Of a stretch of 64,000 nt of DNA, positions 15,794 to 23,433 are shown piece by piece (positions within the stretch are counted from its first letter, which is position 1; every line of letters begins with the position of its first letter). The position numbers and the translations under genes are program-made. Location: positions 496,001 to 560,000 of the forward strand of contig NZ_SJDV01000001.1 in assembly GCF_004332155.1 (NCBI RefSeq). Reading direction: 5' to 3'. Source of the DNA: Gramella sp. KN1008 (GTDB taxonomy: Bacteria > Bacteroidota > Bacteroidia > Flavobacteriales > Flavobacteriaceae). The notes under the pieces were generated by a model. That model saw only the letters and a list, made by a program, of their open reading frames with translations, was not told the DNA's origin and made no database searches.

Positions 15794-18223
15794 ATGATGA
15801 AAATGTATCAGAAAATATTAATGATATGCCTTGTGTTTATGAGCTTTTCGGCTTATTCGCAGGGCACTCTTAGCGGAAGCCTTATAGATCAGGAAGAGGT
15901 GACGATTCCTTTTGCTACCGTAGCCGTTATGAAAGCACCAGATTCCACTATAGTTACCGGTTCTACTACCGATATAGATGGAAATTTTGAATTTAAAGCC
16001 CCCAAACCCGGCGATTACTTCCTTAGATTTAGCGCAATTGGTTATTCCTCAACTTTTAGTAGTAGGTTTCAGGTCGAGGATGCCGGTTATAGCCGGGATT
16101 TTGGGGCTATTCTTATGAAAGAAGAGTCCACCATGCTCAATGAAGTGATGATTGAAACCTGGAGGCCCAAGATAACGATGGAAGGCGGGAACCTGAATGT
16201 AAGAGTGGAAGGTACTGCCCTTGCTGCGGGAAGCACTGCGTTTGAAGTCTTATCAAGGGCTCCCGGGGTGGTGGTAGACCAGGATGGGAATTTTCAGCTT
16301 AACGGGAAAAGTGGGGTGACGGTTCTTATAGACGGAAGAGAAACCTATCTATCTCAGCAGGAACTTAAAGCTCTCCTGGAAGGTATGTCTGCAGAGAATA
16401 TTGAAAGCATAGAAGTGATCACCAATCCGTCAGCTAAATACGATGCTGAAGGCAGCTCAGGGATATTGAACATCAAATTGAAGAAGAATACATTAAGCGG
16501 ACTTAACGGAAGCATTTACGGAGGTTATAAGTATAATGAGATCCACGGTTACAATGTAGGCGCGAACCTCAATTATAAAAAAGGTAAATGGAATTCTTTT
16601 CTGAATCTGGATCTGAGAAGATCTGGAAGGATAAGGGACCAGTATTTTGAAAGAGGATTCGAAGCCGAAGGCGAGCAAACAGCCTTCCTGGCACAGGATG
16701 CACTGGACAATAAAACATTTCTTACTCCTAACATCAGATTGGGAACAGATTATAGTATCAATGAAAATCATACGGTGGGAGTGATGGCCGATCTTACTTA
16801 CAGAGAGATGGAGAACAACTGGAATTCTGATGGAGTCCTTAATGATCTTATCACGAACAAAACCACCGATATCATCGCTCTTAATAATATCCAGGAAGAT
16901 TTCACCAACCAGAGGTTCAATGTACATTACGATGCCAAACTGGATACTACGGGAACCAGTCTTTCTGCCAATTTCGATTATGTGAGCCTGAATAAAGATT
17001 CGCAATCCAGTTTCAATAATACCTATATATTCAATCAATCAAATACCGAACAGAGTGAACAATTATTCAGTAACAGTATTTCAGATTACGAGATCTTTTC
17101 AGCCAGGATCGATTTCAGTACATCGCTATCTGAAAGATCTGGACTGGAACTGGGGCTGAAGGCCAGTGATGTGGTTTCCAAAAGTAACCTGGATTTCCTT
17201 ATAGAGGAAGATGGTGCCCTGAATCCCGATCCTACAAGGAGTAATGAGTTCAGGTACGAAGAGAATATCTATGCGGCTTATGCAAGCTTTAATACTAAAC
17301 TAAGCGATAAATTCAGCCTTAATGCCGGCCTTAGGCTGGAGCAGACCAAAGCTAAGGGAATTTCGGCCACTATGGATCAGACAGATGAAAGGGATTATCT
17401 GGAACTATTTCCAAGCATAAGCCTTGAACAAACGATTAGCAGGAACTATAAACTGAACTATTCATATAACCGAAGGATCCTGCGTCCCGATTATGACAGG
17501 CTTAATCCGTTTATCTTCTACATAGATCCTTATACTTATATTGAAGGTAATCCCGATCTTAAGCCACAGTTCACAAATTCATTTAAGCTTACCCAGACCT
17601 TCTTTGGAAAATATAACCTTATCCTGGGTTATGATGTGGTGAACGATTTTATTGGTGAGATCCCTATCCAGGATCCCGAAACCAGTGAGACAGCATTCGC
17701 AATAAGGAATATAGAGAATTATACCAGTTTTAGTGCTCTCCTTGTGGCTCCCTTCCAGATCCTTCCGGAATGGAACACCACCAACACGGTTCTGCTTGCA
17801 GATAACAGGTACGATATTAATATTAACGGCGTGGAGGCTGAAAATGACCAGTTGTACTTTATGGCCCAGTCTACCCACAGAATCAGCCTGCCGGCAGATC
17901 TAAGCCTGGAACTTAATGCGCAGTACCAGGGGCCTGTGGCGTATGGGCTTTACCGTATAGATGACCGGTTTGGGATGGACCTGGGTGTAAAGAAGAGTTT
18001 TATGAACGAAAGACTTGATGTGACCTTAAACGCTACAGATATCTTTAAATCCATGGATGTTACCGGTGACTCTTATTTTAATGGGAATACCACGTATATC
18101 GCCAATTATATGGGGAACCGTAGTATAAACCTTAACATTAGGTATAACCTTATAGGTGAGAAGAATCAGCCGAAGGCACGAACATCAGATCTTGAAGAAC
18201 TTAACAGAGCCGGCGGACAGTAA
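15794..18223 (+). CDS. TonB-dependent outer-membrane beta-barrel receptor
   Basis: An 809-residue outer-membrane protein with signal peptide (ILMICLVFMSFSAYSQ). A carboxypeptidase-regulatory-like domain is at about 25-105 (GTLSGSLIDQEEVTIPFATV), a plug at about 120-220 (VLSRAPGVVVDQDGNFQLNGKSGVTVLIDG), and an OMP beta-barrel_3-type barrel to the end (YNRRILRPDYDRLNPF is the family hallmark). It belongs to the TonB-dependent receptor group without an adjacent SusD, so the ligand may be a peptide, siderophore or other small molecule. The C-terminal tail SDLEELNRAGGQ recurs as a relic downstream. It is divergent from the LytS/LytTR pair, which may regulate it. Confidence 0.92.
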   Translation: MMKMYQKILMICLVFMSFSAYSQGTLSGSLIDQEEVTIPFATVAVMKAPDSTIVTGSTTDIDGNFEFKAPKPGDYFLRFSAIGYSSTFSSRFQVEDAGYSRDFGAILMKEESTMLNEVMIETWRPKITMEGGNLNVRVEGTALAAGSTAFEVLSRAPGVVVDQDGNFQLNGKSGVTVLIDGRETYLSQQELKALLEGMSAENIESIEVITNPSAKYDAEGSSGILNIKLKKNTLSGLNGSIYGGYKYNEIHGYNVGANLNYKKGKWNSFLNLDLRRSGRIRDQYFERGFEAEGEQTAFLAQDALDNKTFLTPNIRLGTDYSINENHTVGVMADLTYREMENNWNSDGVLNDLITNKTTDIIALNNIQEDFTNQRFNVHYDAKLDTTGTSLSANFDYVSLNKDSQSSFNNTYIFNQSNTEQSEQLFSNSISDYEIFSARIDFSTSLSERSGLELGLKASDVVSKSNLDFLIEEDGALNPDPTRSNEFRYEENIYAAYASFNTKLSDKFSLNAGLRLEQTKAKGISATMDQTDERDYLELFPSISLEQTISRNYKLNYSYNRRILRPDYDRLNPFIFYIDPYTYIEGNPDLKPQFTNSFKLTQTFFGKYNLILGYDVVNDFIGEIPIQDPETSETAFAIRNIENYTSFSALLVAPFQILPEWNTTNTVLLADNRYDININGVEAENDQLYFMAQSTHRISLPADLSLELNAQYQGPVAYGLYRIDDRFGMDLGVKKSFMNERLDVTLNATDIFKSMDVTGDSYFNGNTTYIANYMGNRSINLNIRYNLIGEKNQPKARTSDLEELNRAGGQ

Positions 18224-18248
18224 TTTTTAAATTTGAATAAGCGATGCC

Positions 18249-18278
18249 AAATCCCGGTGAATGCCGGGATTTTTTTTA
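18249..18278 (+). terminator. Terminator of the TonB-dependent receptor gene
   Basis: Stem AAATCCCGG/CCGGGATTT with loop TGAATG, followed by a run of T. Confidence 0.85.
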
Positions 18279-18279
18279 A

Positions 18280-18390
18280 AAATGCATAAGTGAGCCCCGC
18301 CAGTCTCCAGTCATAAGTGTAGGTTTCAAACAGCCACACAAAAAATCCCGTCCAGGCAGTCTGGAAGAATTGAACCGGGCGGGTGGCTAA
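18280..18390 (+). pseudogene. Relic C-terminal tail of a second outer-membrane receptor
   Basis: An open frame of 36 codons without a start reads, near its end, FKQPHKKSRPGS then LEELNRAGG and a TAA at 18388-18390. The functional receptor 160 bp upstream ends KNQPKARTSD then LEELNRAGGQ and a stop. The nine shared residues are encoded by differing synonymous codons, so this is not a recent copy but the end of a diverged paralogue. A terminator like the upstream one follows it. The rest of the paralogue is absent, consistent with deletion between tandem receptors. Confidence 0.72.
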
Positions 18391-18423
18391 CAGATCAATT
18401 CTTCCTGATACATTTATCATCTG

Positions 18424-18455
18424 AAAATCCCGGTCTTTAAGCCGGGATTTTTTTT
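18424..18455 (+). terminator. Terminator of the relic receptor
   Basis: Stem AAAATCCCGG/CCGGGATTTT with loop TCTTTAAG and a T run. It is nearly the same stem as the terminator at 18249-18278, consistent with duplicated ends. Confidence 0.82.
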
Positions 18456-18487
18456 AACAATTGTTTATACAGGTTAACCCTAGTTTT

Positions 18488-18514
18488 TTGTCGCATAACA
18501 TAGTTATATATTTG
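18488..18514 (+). promoter_or_regulatory. Promoter before the 30-codon membrane peptide
   Basis: TTG at 18488-18490, a 16-bp spacer, and TATATTTG at 18507-18514 (full TAnnTTTG). The predicted start of transcription near 18521 precedes only the short ORF at 18555 and, further on, the small Cys/His gene. Confidence 0.5.
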
Positions 18515-18554
18515 GACTTTGATAATTTACAGATTTAGTAAATGTTTGGGCCAA

Positions 18555-18647
18555 ATGGTAAAAAGTTATTCCAAAATATTTCAGTTTATCTGGCTGCTTT
18601 GTAGTATTCTTCTTGCAGTATATCTTGTGCTTAAGTATAGTTCATAA
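18555..18647 (+). CDS. Putative 30-residue single-span membrane peptide
   Basis: The ORF begins MVKSYSKIFQ, continues with a hydrophobic span (FIWLLCSILLAVYLVL) and ends KYSS before TAA. A basic N-terminus followed by 16-17 apolar residues is typical of small membrane proteins. It lies about 35 nt downstream of a predicted transcription start, in an interval with no other explanation for that promoter. No Shine-Dalgarno is seen, which is normal in this phylum. It could also be chance; conservation in relatives would decide. Confidence 0.4.
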   Translation: MVKSYSKIFQFIWLLCSILLAVYLVLKYSS

Positions 18648-18785
18648 ACCTCTTAAAGTGGTTTTCAGTCAGATCTTATCCTTGTTTTTTCAGCCGGGGC
18701 AGATTTTAACATCTCATAATTAAAAACAGTAATAATATCATGAAATGTATTATTCGGATCTGCGTGGATGGGCTTACATTGCGGC

Positions 18786-18983
18786 ATGAAATTTTATTAT
18801 TCTGGTAAGAACCCTAATTCCCAAGGTGTTATTCTGGTTCATGCAGATAATTGCAAATCTCTGCCGGAAGTTTTAGAAAGGATTTATATTGGCATATTCG
18901 CCAATGGAAATCTTGCCATGGCCTCGGCTAAGGAAAGATTTCAAATCTCCAGAATAAAACTTTGCAAATGCTGTACTCAATAA
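18786..18983 (+). CDS. Small Cys/His protein, possible metal-binding
   Basis: A 65-residue protein from ATG 18786 (an ATG six codons earlier is also possible). Its pattern is His19-xxx-Cys23, LP, ERIYIGIF, an AxxxAKxxF helix and a terminal LCKCC (Cys60, 62, 63). This resembles short Ada-like zinc-binding modules of the type HxxxCxxLP...AxxxAK...CxxC. I know no experimental function for it. It lies 100 bp upstream of the Fur-family gene in the same direction, so a link with metal handling is reasonable but inferred. Confidence 0.6.
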   Translation: MKFYYSGKNPNSQGVILVHADNCKSLPEVLERIYIGIFANGNLAMASAKERFQISRIKLCKCCTQ

Positions 18984-19063
18984 GCGCCTTTCGATAAATT
19001 ACCTGAATCTTCTTTGAGAGGTTTTCAGTTCCCGATCCATTCATTTTATTCATTATTTCCTCC

Positions 19064-19071
19064 TAACTTTG
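19064..19071 (+). promoter_or_regulatory. -7 box of the Fur-family gene
   Basis: TAACTTTG, full consensus, 18 bp before the ATG at 19090. The leader would be only about 12 nt. Confidence 0.45.
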
Positions 19072-19089
19072 CTTAACTTTCCTGTAAGT

Positions 19090-19509
19090 ATGGATGAAAT
19101 AGAAAAAGTTCTCAGGCAGCACAGGGTACGACCAACCGCGATTCGTCTCCTTATGTATAAATTTCTGCAGGAAAGAAAGGTCGCTGTCACTCTTAATGAT
19201 ATAGAGTCGGGTTTCGATAAATCTGACAGAACCACTTTATACCGTACTATAAAGACCTTTGAAAAGAACGGCCTGGTGCACCAGATAGATGACGGGACCG
19301 GTGTCGCTAAATACGCGCTGGACGAACCCCAAACAGCCCGGGCGGGAAATACACAGAATCTCCATCTGCATTTTCATTGTACCAGCTGTAATGAGACGGT
19401 ATGTCTTACCGATCATACGATCCCTCATATTAGTCTTCCCGAAGGTTTCGTGACTCAGGATGTGAACCTGGTGCTTAAGGGTACCTGCGATAAATGCAGC
19501 CGCAAATAA
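19090..19509 (+). CDS. Fur-family metal-responsive repressor
   Basis: A 139-residue regulator of the Fur/Zur/PerR family. The N-terminal winged helix (1-80) has VRPTAIRLLMYKFL and DRTTLYRTIKTFEKNGLVH. The dimerisation domain carries the metal motif HLHFHCTSCNETVCL and a C-terminal CDKC pair, i.e. the structural zinc CxxC set. The sequence does not decide between Fe, Zn or Mn sensing. The downstream genes (DUF3703, P1B-4 ATPase) indicate control of metal export. The ATG at 19090 begins the typical N-terminus, and the TTG at 19069 falls in the promoter. Confidence 0.9.
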   Translation: MDEIEKVLRQHRVRPTAIRLLMYKFLQERKVAVTLNDIESGFDKSDRTTLYRTIKTFEKNGLVHQIDDGTGVAKYALDEPQTARAGNTQNLHLHFHCTSCNETVCLTDHTIPHISLPEGFVTQDVNLVLKGTCDKCSRK

Positions 19510-19526
19510 TGCACTTAAGTTGCATT
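19508..19526. promoter_or_regulatory. Inverted repeat before DUF3703/P1B-4 operon, candidate Fur-family operator
   Basis: AATGCA-CTTAAGT-TGCATT, a perfect 6-7-6 inverted repeat (19 bp) overlapping the end of the regulator gene. It lies just upstream of the -7 box TAACTTTG at 19537-19544. The size and AT-rich symmetry suit Fur-family operators. Confidence 0.5.
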
Positions 19527-19536
19527 TTTTTCCACT

Positions 19537-19544
19537 TAACTTTG
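19537..19544 (+). promoter_or_regulatory. -7 box of the DUF3703/P1B-4 ATPase operon
   Basis: TAACTTTG, full consensus, 24 bp before the ATG at 19569. The inverted repeat at 19508-19526 would cover its -33 region. Confidence 0.5.
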
Positions 19545-19568
19545 TCTTAATTAGTAAATGAAATTAAG

Positions 19569-19949
19569 ATGCCTTATAGAATGCCCCGAACCCTGAAGGT
19601 TCATTATCGTGAAGAACTTGCTAATTATTACCGTAATCTGGAAAATAATGATCACCGGAGTGCATGGCGCGCCCTTGAACGTAGCCATGTGCTGGGTCAG
19701 GCTTTTACGGTAGAGCATACCTATTCTCACTGGTTAATGCTTAACTTTGGTTTCAGAATTAAGAGTCTGCGGGAGGTGCTGGGACAGATACCGCGCCTGC
19801 TGGTTGGAGGAGTGAAGTCTTTTGTGGGCACCATCCCTGTTGGAAATACCGGAGGAGCAAATGTACCCCCCTTGCGATCTATGCCCATAGAGGCAGACCT
19901 GAAAGCTATACTTGATAACCATAAAAATAAAACCTATGGCCGCTCATAA
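19569..19949 (+). CDS. DUF3703 family protein
   Basis: A 126-residue cytosolic protein of the DUF3703 family. The pattern is AWRALERSHVLGQAFTVEHTYSHW followed by REVLGQIPRLLVGGVKSF and a Gly/Asn-rich GNTGGANVPPLRSMPI segment. The His residues (SH, EH, SHW) look like possible metal ligands. Members are often adjacent to heavy-metal exporters and regulators, but their biochemical role is unknown. Its last 14 nt overlap the start of the P1B ATPase gene, so the two are co-translated. Confidence 0.82.
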   Translation: MPYRMPRTLKVHYREELANYYRNLENNDHRSAWRALERSHVLGQAFTVEHTYSHWLMLNFGFRIKSLREVLGQIPRLLVGGVKSFVGTIPVGNTGGANVPPLRSMPIEADLKAILDNHKNKTYGRS

Positions 19950-21924
19950 CCACGGATGCTGTAAACCTCATAACGATGGGGTCTTTGGTGAAAAGACCGA
20001 ACTGATCTTCGCCATTCTTAGCGGTTTGTTTCTCCTAATTGGATTTTTAATGGATAGTTTTGGAGAGCTGCCGGCTCTCTACATACTCATTCCTTATCTT
20101 ATCTCATATTTTTTTGGTGGCTATTATACCCTGCTGGAAGCTGTAAAAGAGACCTTCCAGGGTCGGTTTCAGATAGATTTTCTGATGCTGGTCGCGGCAA
20201 TAGGAGCAGCCTTTCTGGATAAATGGGCTGAAGGTGCTTTGCTTTTATTCCTTTTTAGCCTGGGCCATGCGCTTGAGCATATGGCTATGGATAAGGCGAG
20301 AAAATCTATCGAATCACTTACCAAACTCTCACCCAAGATAGCCTTAAGGAAAGAAGGAGAAGACTATGTGGAAGTAAATATTGAAGAATTGAAGCTGGGA
20401 GATGTTATAAGGATCAAACCCAATAGTACTGTAAGTGCGGACGGGGTTATACTTCATGGTAAGTCAAGCATCAACCAGGCGCCCATAACGGGAGAAAGTA
20501 TACCTGTAGATAAGGAACCGGTAAATGACCCTGACAGACACTATGATTCCGATAAGGAAATTCCTGAGAAAAACAGGGTATATGCTGGAACAATCAATGG
20601 AGATACCGGTATTGAGGTTAAAGTGATTAAAGAATCACGGGACTCTACCTTAAGCAGGCTTATTACTATGGTACAGGAAGCCCAGGAAAAAAAGTCTCCT
20701 ACCCAGTTACTGGCAGATAAGTTTGAAAAATATTATGTCCCGGCCGTTCTCATCCTGGTTCTACTGCTCAATTTTGCCTTTTTGGTGGTAGATGAGACCT
20801 GGGCACAAAGTTTTTACAGGTCTATGGCCGCACTAGTGGCCGCGAGCCCTTGTGCTCTTGCGATCTCCACGCCCTCTGCCGTTCTAAGCGGAATTGCACG
20901 GGCGGCAAGGGGAGGAGTGCTTGTAAAAGGAGGTAAACCCCTGGAAGACCTGGGGACACTTCGGGCCCTGGCCTTTGATAAGACAGGAACTTTAACGCAG
21001 GGAAAGCCGCAGTTGACCGATCTTATGTTACTTAACGGACTTTCTAATGATGAATTCCTGAGGAAGGTTATCGCACTGGAAAGTTCAAGTAATCATCCGC
21101 TTGCTAAGGCGGTGGTGCGCGATGGAAAGAAAAGGATGGAAGCGCAAAACGGTTTTCCGGAAGTGAAGCATTCAGAAGCCATACAGGGAAAAGGAATTAA
21201 AGGCGAAGTTGAAGGGGAGCCTGTAAGAATAGGGAATCTTGAATTGTATAATGAATCCGGAGGAGTGCCATTAGAAGTGAAGCAAAAGGTGGAAGACCTG
21301 GAGAAGCAGGGAAAAACAGTAATGCTGGTAAAGAATAAAGATCAGTTCAGCGGAATTCTTGGCCTTATGGATACTCCGCGTAAGGCCGCGAAGCCTACCC
21401 TGGAAAAGCTTAAAAAGATTGGGATCAAAAAAATGATCATGCTTACGGGAGATAATCAGAAGGTAGCCGATTCGGTCGCGGCTCAGATAGGGATCACCCA
21501 GGCCTATGGGAGCCTGTTGCCAGAAGAAAAGGTAGAACGAATAAAACAGCTTGAAAAGGAAGAATCCAAGATCGCGATGATAGGAGACGGGGTGAATGAT
21601 GCCCCGGCCATGGCCAACAGTACCGTTGGGATAGCTATGGGTGCCGCGGGTAGTGATGTAGCCCTTGAAACCGCTGATATCGCTTTGATGGCCGATAAGC
21701 TGGAGATCCTGCCTTTTGCTATCGCCTTAAGTAGGAAGGCTCAGCAGATCGTGAGACAGAATCTCTGGATCAGCCTTGGAGTAGTGGCGCTGCTTCTTCC
21801 GGCAACGATTTTTGGCTGGGCTAATATCGGGATCGCCGTAGTGTTCCATGAAGGCTCTACCGTGGTGGTTGTATTAAATGCCCTGAGACTGCTTGCCTTT
21901 AAAGACAGGTACAGTAATACTTAA
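19936..21924 (+). CDS. P1B-4-type metal-exporting ATPase (SPC/HEGST)
   Basis: A 662-residue heavy-metal P-type ATPase. The transmembrane metal site is SPC (304-306) instead of the CPC of Cu/Zn pumps. The last helix has HEGST (638-642); together these mark the P1B-4 subgroup, which exports Co2+, Fe2+ or Zn2+. The catalytic motifs are complete: TGES 185-188, DKTGT 348-352, the HP signature SSNHPLAKAV, and GDGVNDAPAMA. There is no N-terminal HMA domain, only a short HNHGCC...H cluster (4-12). The ATG at 19936 overlaps DUF3703 by 14 nt. With the adjacent Fur-family gene, iron (FrvA/PfeT-like), zinc or cobalt export are the leading options. Confidence 0.93.
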   Translation: MAAHNHGCCKPHNDGVFGEKTELIFAILSGLFLLIGFLMDSFGELPALYILIPYLISYFFGGYYTLLEAVKETFQGRFQIDFLMLVAAIGAAFLDKWAEGALLLFLFSLGHALEHMAMDKARKSIESLTKLSPKIALRKEGEDYVEVNIEELKLGDVIRIKPNSTVSADGVILHGKSSINQAPITGESIPVDKEPVNDPDRHYDSDKEIPEKNRVYAGTINGDTGIEVKVIKESRDSTLSRLITMVQEAQEKKSPTQLLADKFEKYYVPAVLILVLLLNFAFLVVDETWAQSFYRSMAALVAASPCALAISTPSAVLSGIARAARGGVLVKGGKPLEDLGTLRALAFDKTGTLTQGKPQLTDLMLLNGLSNDEFLRKVIALESSSNHPLAKAVVRDGKKRMEAQNGFPEVKHSEAIQGKGIKGEVEGEPVRIGNLELYNESGGVPLEVKQKVEDLEKQGKTVMLVKNKDQFSGILGLMDTPRKAAKPTLEKLKKIGIKKMIMLTGDNQKVADSVAAQIGITQAYGSLLPEEKVERIKQLEKEESKIAMIGDGVNDAPAMANSTVGIAMGAAGSDVALETADIALMADKLEILPFAIALSRKAQQIVRQNLWISLGVVALLLPATIFGWANIGIAVVFHEGSTVVVVLNALRLLAFKDRYSNT

Positions 21925-21951
21925 AATTTATCAGCTTTATTTGGGGAAATA

Positions 21952-21993
21952 GGATTAAATCCAATATTTTTGATTAAATTTTGGAAATATTCC
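21952..21993. promoter_or_regulatory. Two short palindromes upstream of the S24 repressor
   Basis: GGATT-A-AATCC (21952-21962) and GGAA-ATA-TTCC (21983-21993) lie 31 bp apart, centre to centre, around a -7-like TTAAATTTTGG. They are 17-58 bp before the start codon and are candidate autoregulatory operators. Confidence 0.35.
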
Positions 21994-22009
21994 TAATAAC
22001 CGAACAATT

Positions 22010-22777
22010 ATGGGCACACCGGGATCTATTGAAATCAAGCACTTTAAGGAAGTAAGAGAAGAAAATAATTATACGCAGGCAGAGTTTGCTTCCCTGCTTG
22101 GAATTAAAAATTCCACGGCAGATATTGAAAGAGGACGCACCAAATTATCGGGTAAGGTGGTCGCTGAACTCCTTAGCCAGTTTGGTATCAACCCACTCTG
22201 GCTATTTGGGCAGAGCGGTCAGAAATATTTGAAAATATCCAAGGGTGATGTAAGCCCCAAGGTAGTTACGGTTGATAATGCCGATAATGAGAATATCGTG
22301 CTTGTAAATCAGAAAGCAGCGGCGGGATATCCCCACAATGTACAGGATGTGGAGTGGTATAACCAGCTGCCGGCCTTTGATATTCCCCTGCCAGAATTCA
22401 GAAACGCCACTTACCGGGGTTTTCAGATAGAAGGAGATAGTATGTTGCCAGACTACAGGCCAGGAGAGTGGGTAATGGGAAAAGCCGTTCCCAGTATCGA
22501 GGAAGCCAGTAATAACCGGGTGTATGTTGTGGTAATGTACGATTCTGTCCTGGTCAAGAAATTGCAGAAGTTGCCAGATCCTTCCAAGGTGCTTCTTATT
22601 TCTTTAAATGAGGAATATCTTCCGCTGGAAATAAATGTCCATGATATTCAGGAAATATGGCAGGTGAACTCAAAACTCACCTTTAATCTGGACAATCCGT
22701 CCAATAGCGGGCTTTTCCAGGAGCTTCAACATTCTATGGAGGAGTTAAAAAAAGAACTGAAATCCTTTAAAAAATAA
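22010..22777 (+). CDS. XRE/S24 LexA-like repressor with self-cleavage motif
   Basis: A 255-residue regulator. The N-terminal HTH (8-65) has YTQAEFASLLGIKNSTADIERGR. A linker leads to a peptidase S24 domain with the LexA/CI-type cleavage site KAAAGY (Ala105-Gly106), nucleophile Ser144 in GDSMLP and general base Lys183 in VLVKKL. All parts for autocleavage are thus present. A C-terminal helix (about 230-255) is extra. Such proteins are common in Bacteroidota and respond to DNA damage or other stress. Two short palindromes in its upstream region are candidate operators. It is monocistronic. Confidence 0.88.
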   Translation: MGTPGSIEIKHFKEVREENNYTQAEFASLLGIKNSTADIERGRTKLSGKVVAELLSQFGINPLWLFGQSGQKYLKISKGDVSPKVVTVDNADNENIVLVNQKAAAGYPHNVQDVEWYNQLPAFDIPLPEFRNATYRGFQIEGDSMLPDYRPGEWVMGKAVPSIEEASNNRVYVVVMYDSVLVKKLQKLPDPSKVLLISLNEEYLPLEINVHDIQEIWQVNSKLTFNLDNPSNSGLFQELQHSMEELKKELKSFKK

Positions 22778-22808
22778 TGAACCCTTTTTCCTGCGAAAAA
22801 GGGTTCAT
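22777..22808 (-). terminator. Hairpin between convergent S24 and lipoprotein genes
   Basis: A 13-bp stem with arms ATGAACCCTTTTT and AAAAAGGGTTCAT and loop CCTGCG. On the minus strand it is followed by TATTTTTT, so it should end the lipoprotein transcript; it may also work for the repressor gene. Confidence 0.6.
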
Positions 22809-22859
22809 GTGATCGTTAGTATCAGGAATATTTACTCTGCCTAATCTGAATTTGTAAGG

Positions 22860-23162
22860 CTAGTAGTCGTCAGAGGTTTCTTCCTCGATCTCACCTTCAA
22901 CTTCTTCGGCAGCTCCTTCTACGGCCTCTCCGGTTTCTTTAGCGGCATTTTTTACCGCGTCACCGGCATCGTTAGCCGCCTGTTCAATATCTTCACCAAT
23001 GCCATTATCATCATCATTCATGTCATCCATATCGTCCATATGGTCTTCACCTTCTTCGTGCATTTCTTCCATATCATCTGCTTTGTCTTCGGCAGTCTCC
23101 CTGCACGAATAGATAACACTTACAGAAAGCATTAAGGCGAACATTAAAAATAACTTTTTCAT
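22860..23162 (-). CDS. Acidic small lipoprotein (SCRET type)
   Basis: A 100-residue protein with a lipoprotein signal (MLSVSVIYSC, Cys20). The mature chain is extremely rich in Asp and Glu (MDDMDDMNDDD) with Met and His, then repeated AANDAGDAVKNAAKETG-like units that predict an amphipathic helix. No enzyme motif. The SCRET sequence at the lipidation site is shared with the next upstream gene at 23200. The acidic His/Met stretch could bind cations, but that is inference. Confidence 0.7.
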   Translation of the reverse strand: MKKLFLMFALMLSVSVIYSCRETAEDKADDMEEMHEEGEDHMDDMDDMNDDDNGIGEDIEQAANDAGDAVKNAAKETGEAVEGAAEEVEGEIEEETSDDY

Positions 23163-23199
23163 AATTTAAAATTTAAATTAGTAGTTTTTGCTCTATGTT

Positions 23200-23433
23200 T
23201 TAGTTGTCGTCTCCTATCTCTTCGATCTTTTCGTCGATCTCTTTATTTACTTCCTTATCCACTTTTTTAGCAGTCCTTTCCAGGATTCCTTCGCGTTCTT
23301 CTTCTGGAGTGTCAACTTCCTTCTCAACTTCCACTTCCTTCACAATGGTTTCCTTTTCTCTGGTTTCCCTGCAGGAAGTAAATACAGAAGCTACGGTAAG
23401 TAGCATAGCTGCTAGGATTGATAAACGTTTCAT
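23200..23433 (-). CDS. Small charged coiled-coil lipoprotein (SCRET type)
   Basis: A 77-residue protein from ATG 23433, where its signal peptide begins (MKRLSILAAMLLTVASVFTSC). After SCRET the chain is almost all Lys, Glu, Val and Asp (ETIVKEVEVEKEVDTPEEE), predicting a coiled coil. It is separated by 37 bp from the second SCRET lipoprotein gene downstream, and the two are likely tandem paralogues in one transcript. Function unknown. Confidence 0.7.
   Translation of the reverse strand: MKRLSILAAMLLTVASVFTSCRETREKETIVKEVEVEKEVDTPEEEREGILERTAKKVDKEVNKEIDEKIEEIGDDN

Larger units (their letters stand above)
18224..18785. other. Gene-poor interval with terminators, receptor-tail relic and a small ORF
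   Basis: About 560 bp without a conventional gene. In order it holds the receptor terminator (18249-18278), the relic tail of a second receptor (18280-18390), a second near-identical terminator (18424-18455), a promoter-like site (18488-18514) and a 30-codon membrane-peptide ORF (18555-18647). Confidence 0.7.

Noticed and set aside
16493..17038. 181-codon open frame antisense to the TonB-dependent receptor
   Set aside because: It lies wholly opposite a well-supported gene and has Ile-rich, low-complexity composition typical of a shadow frame.
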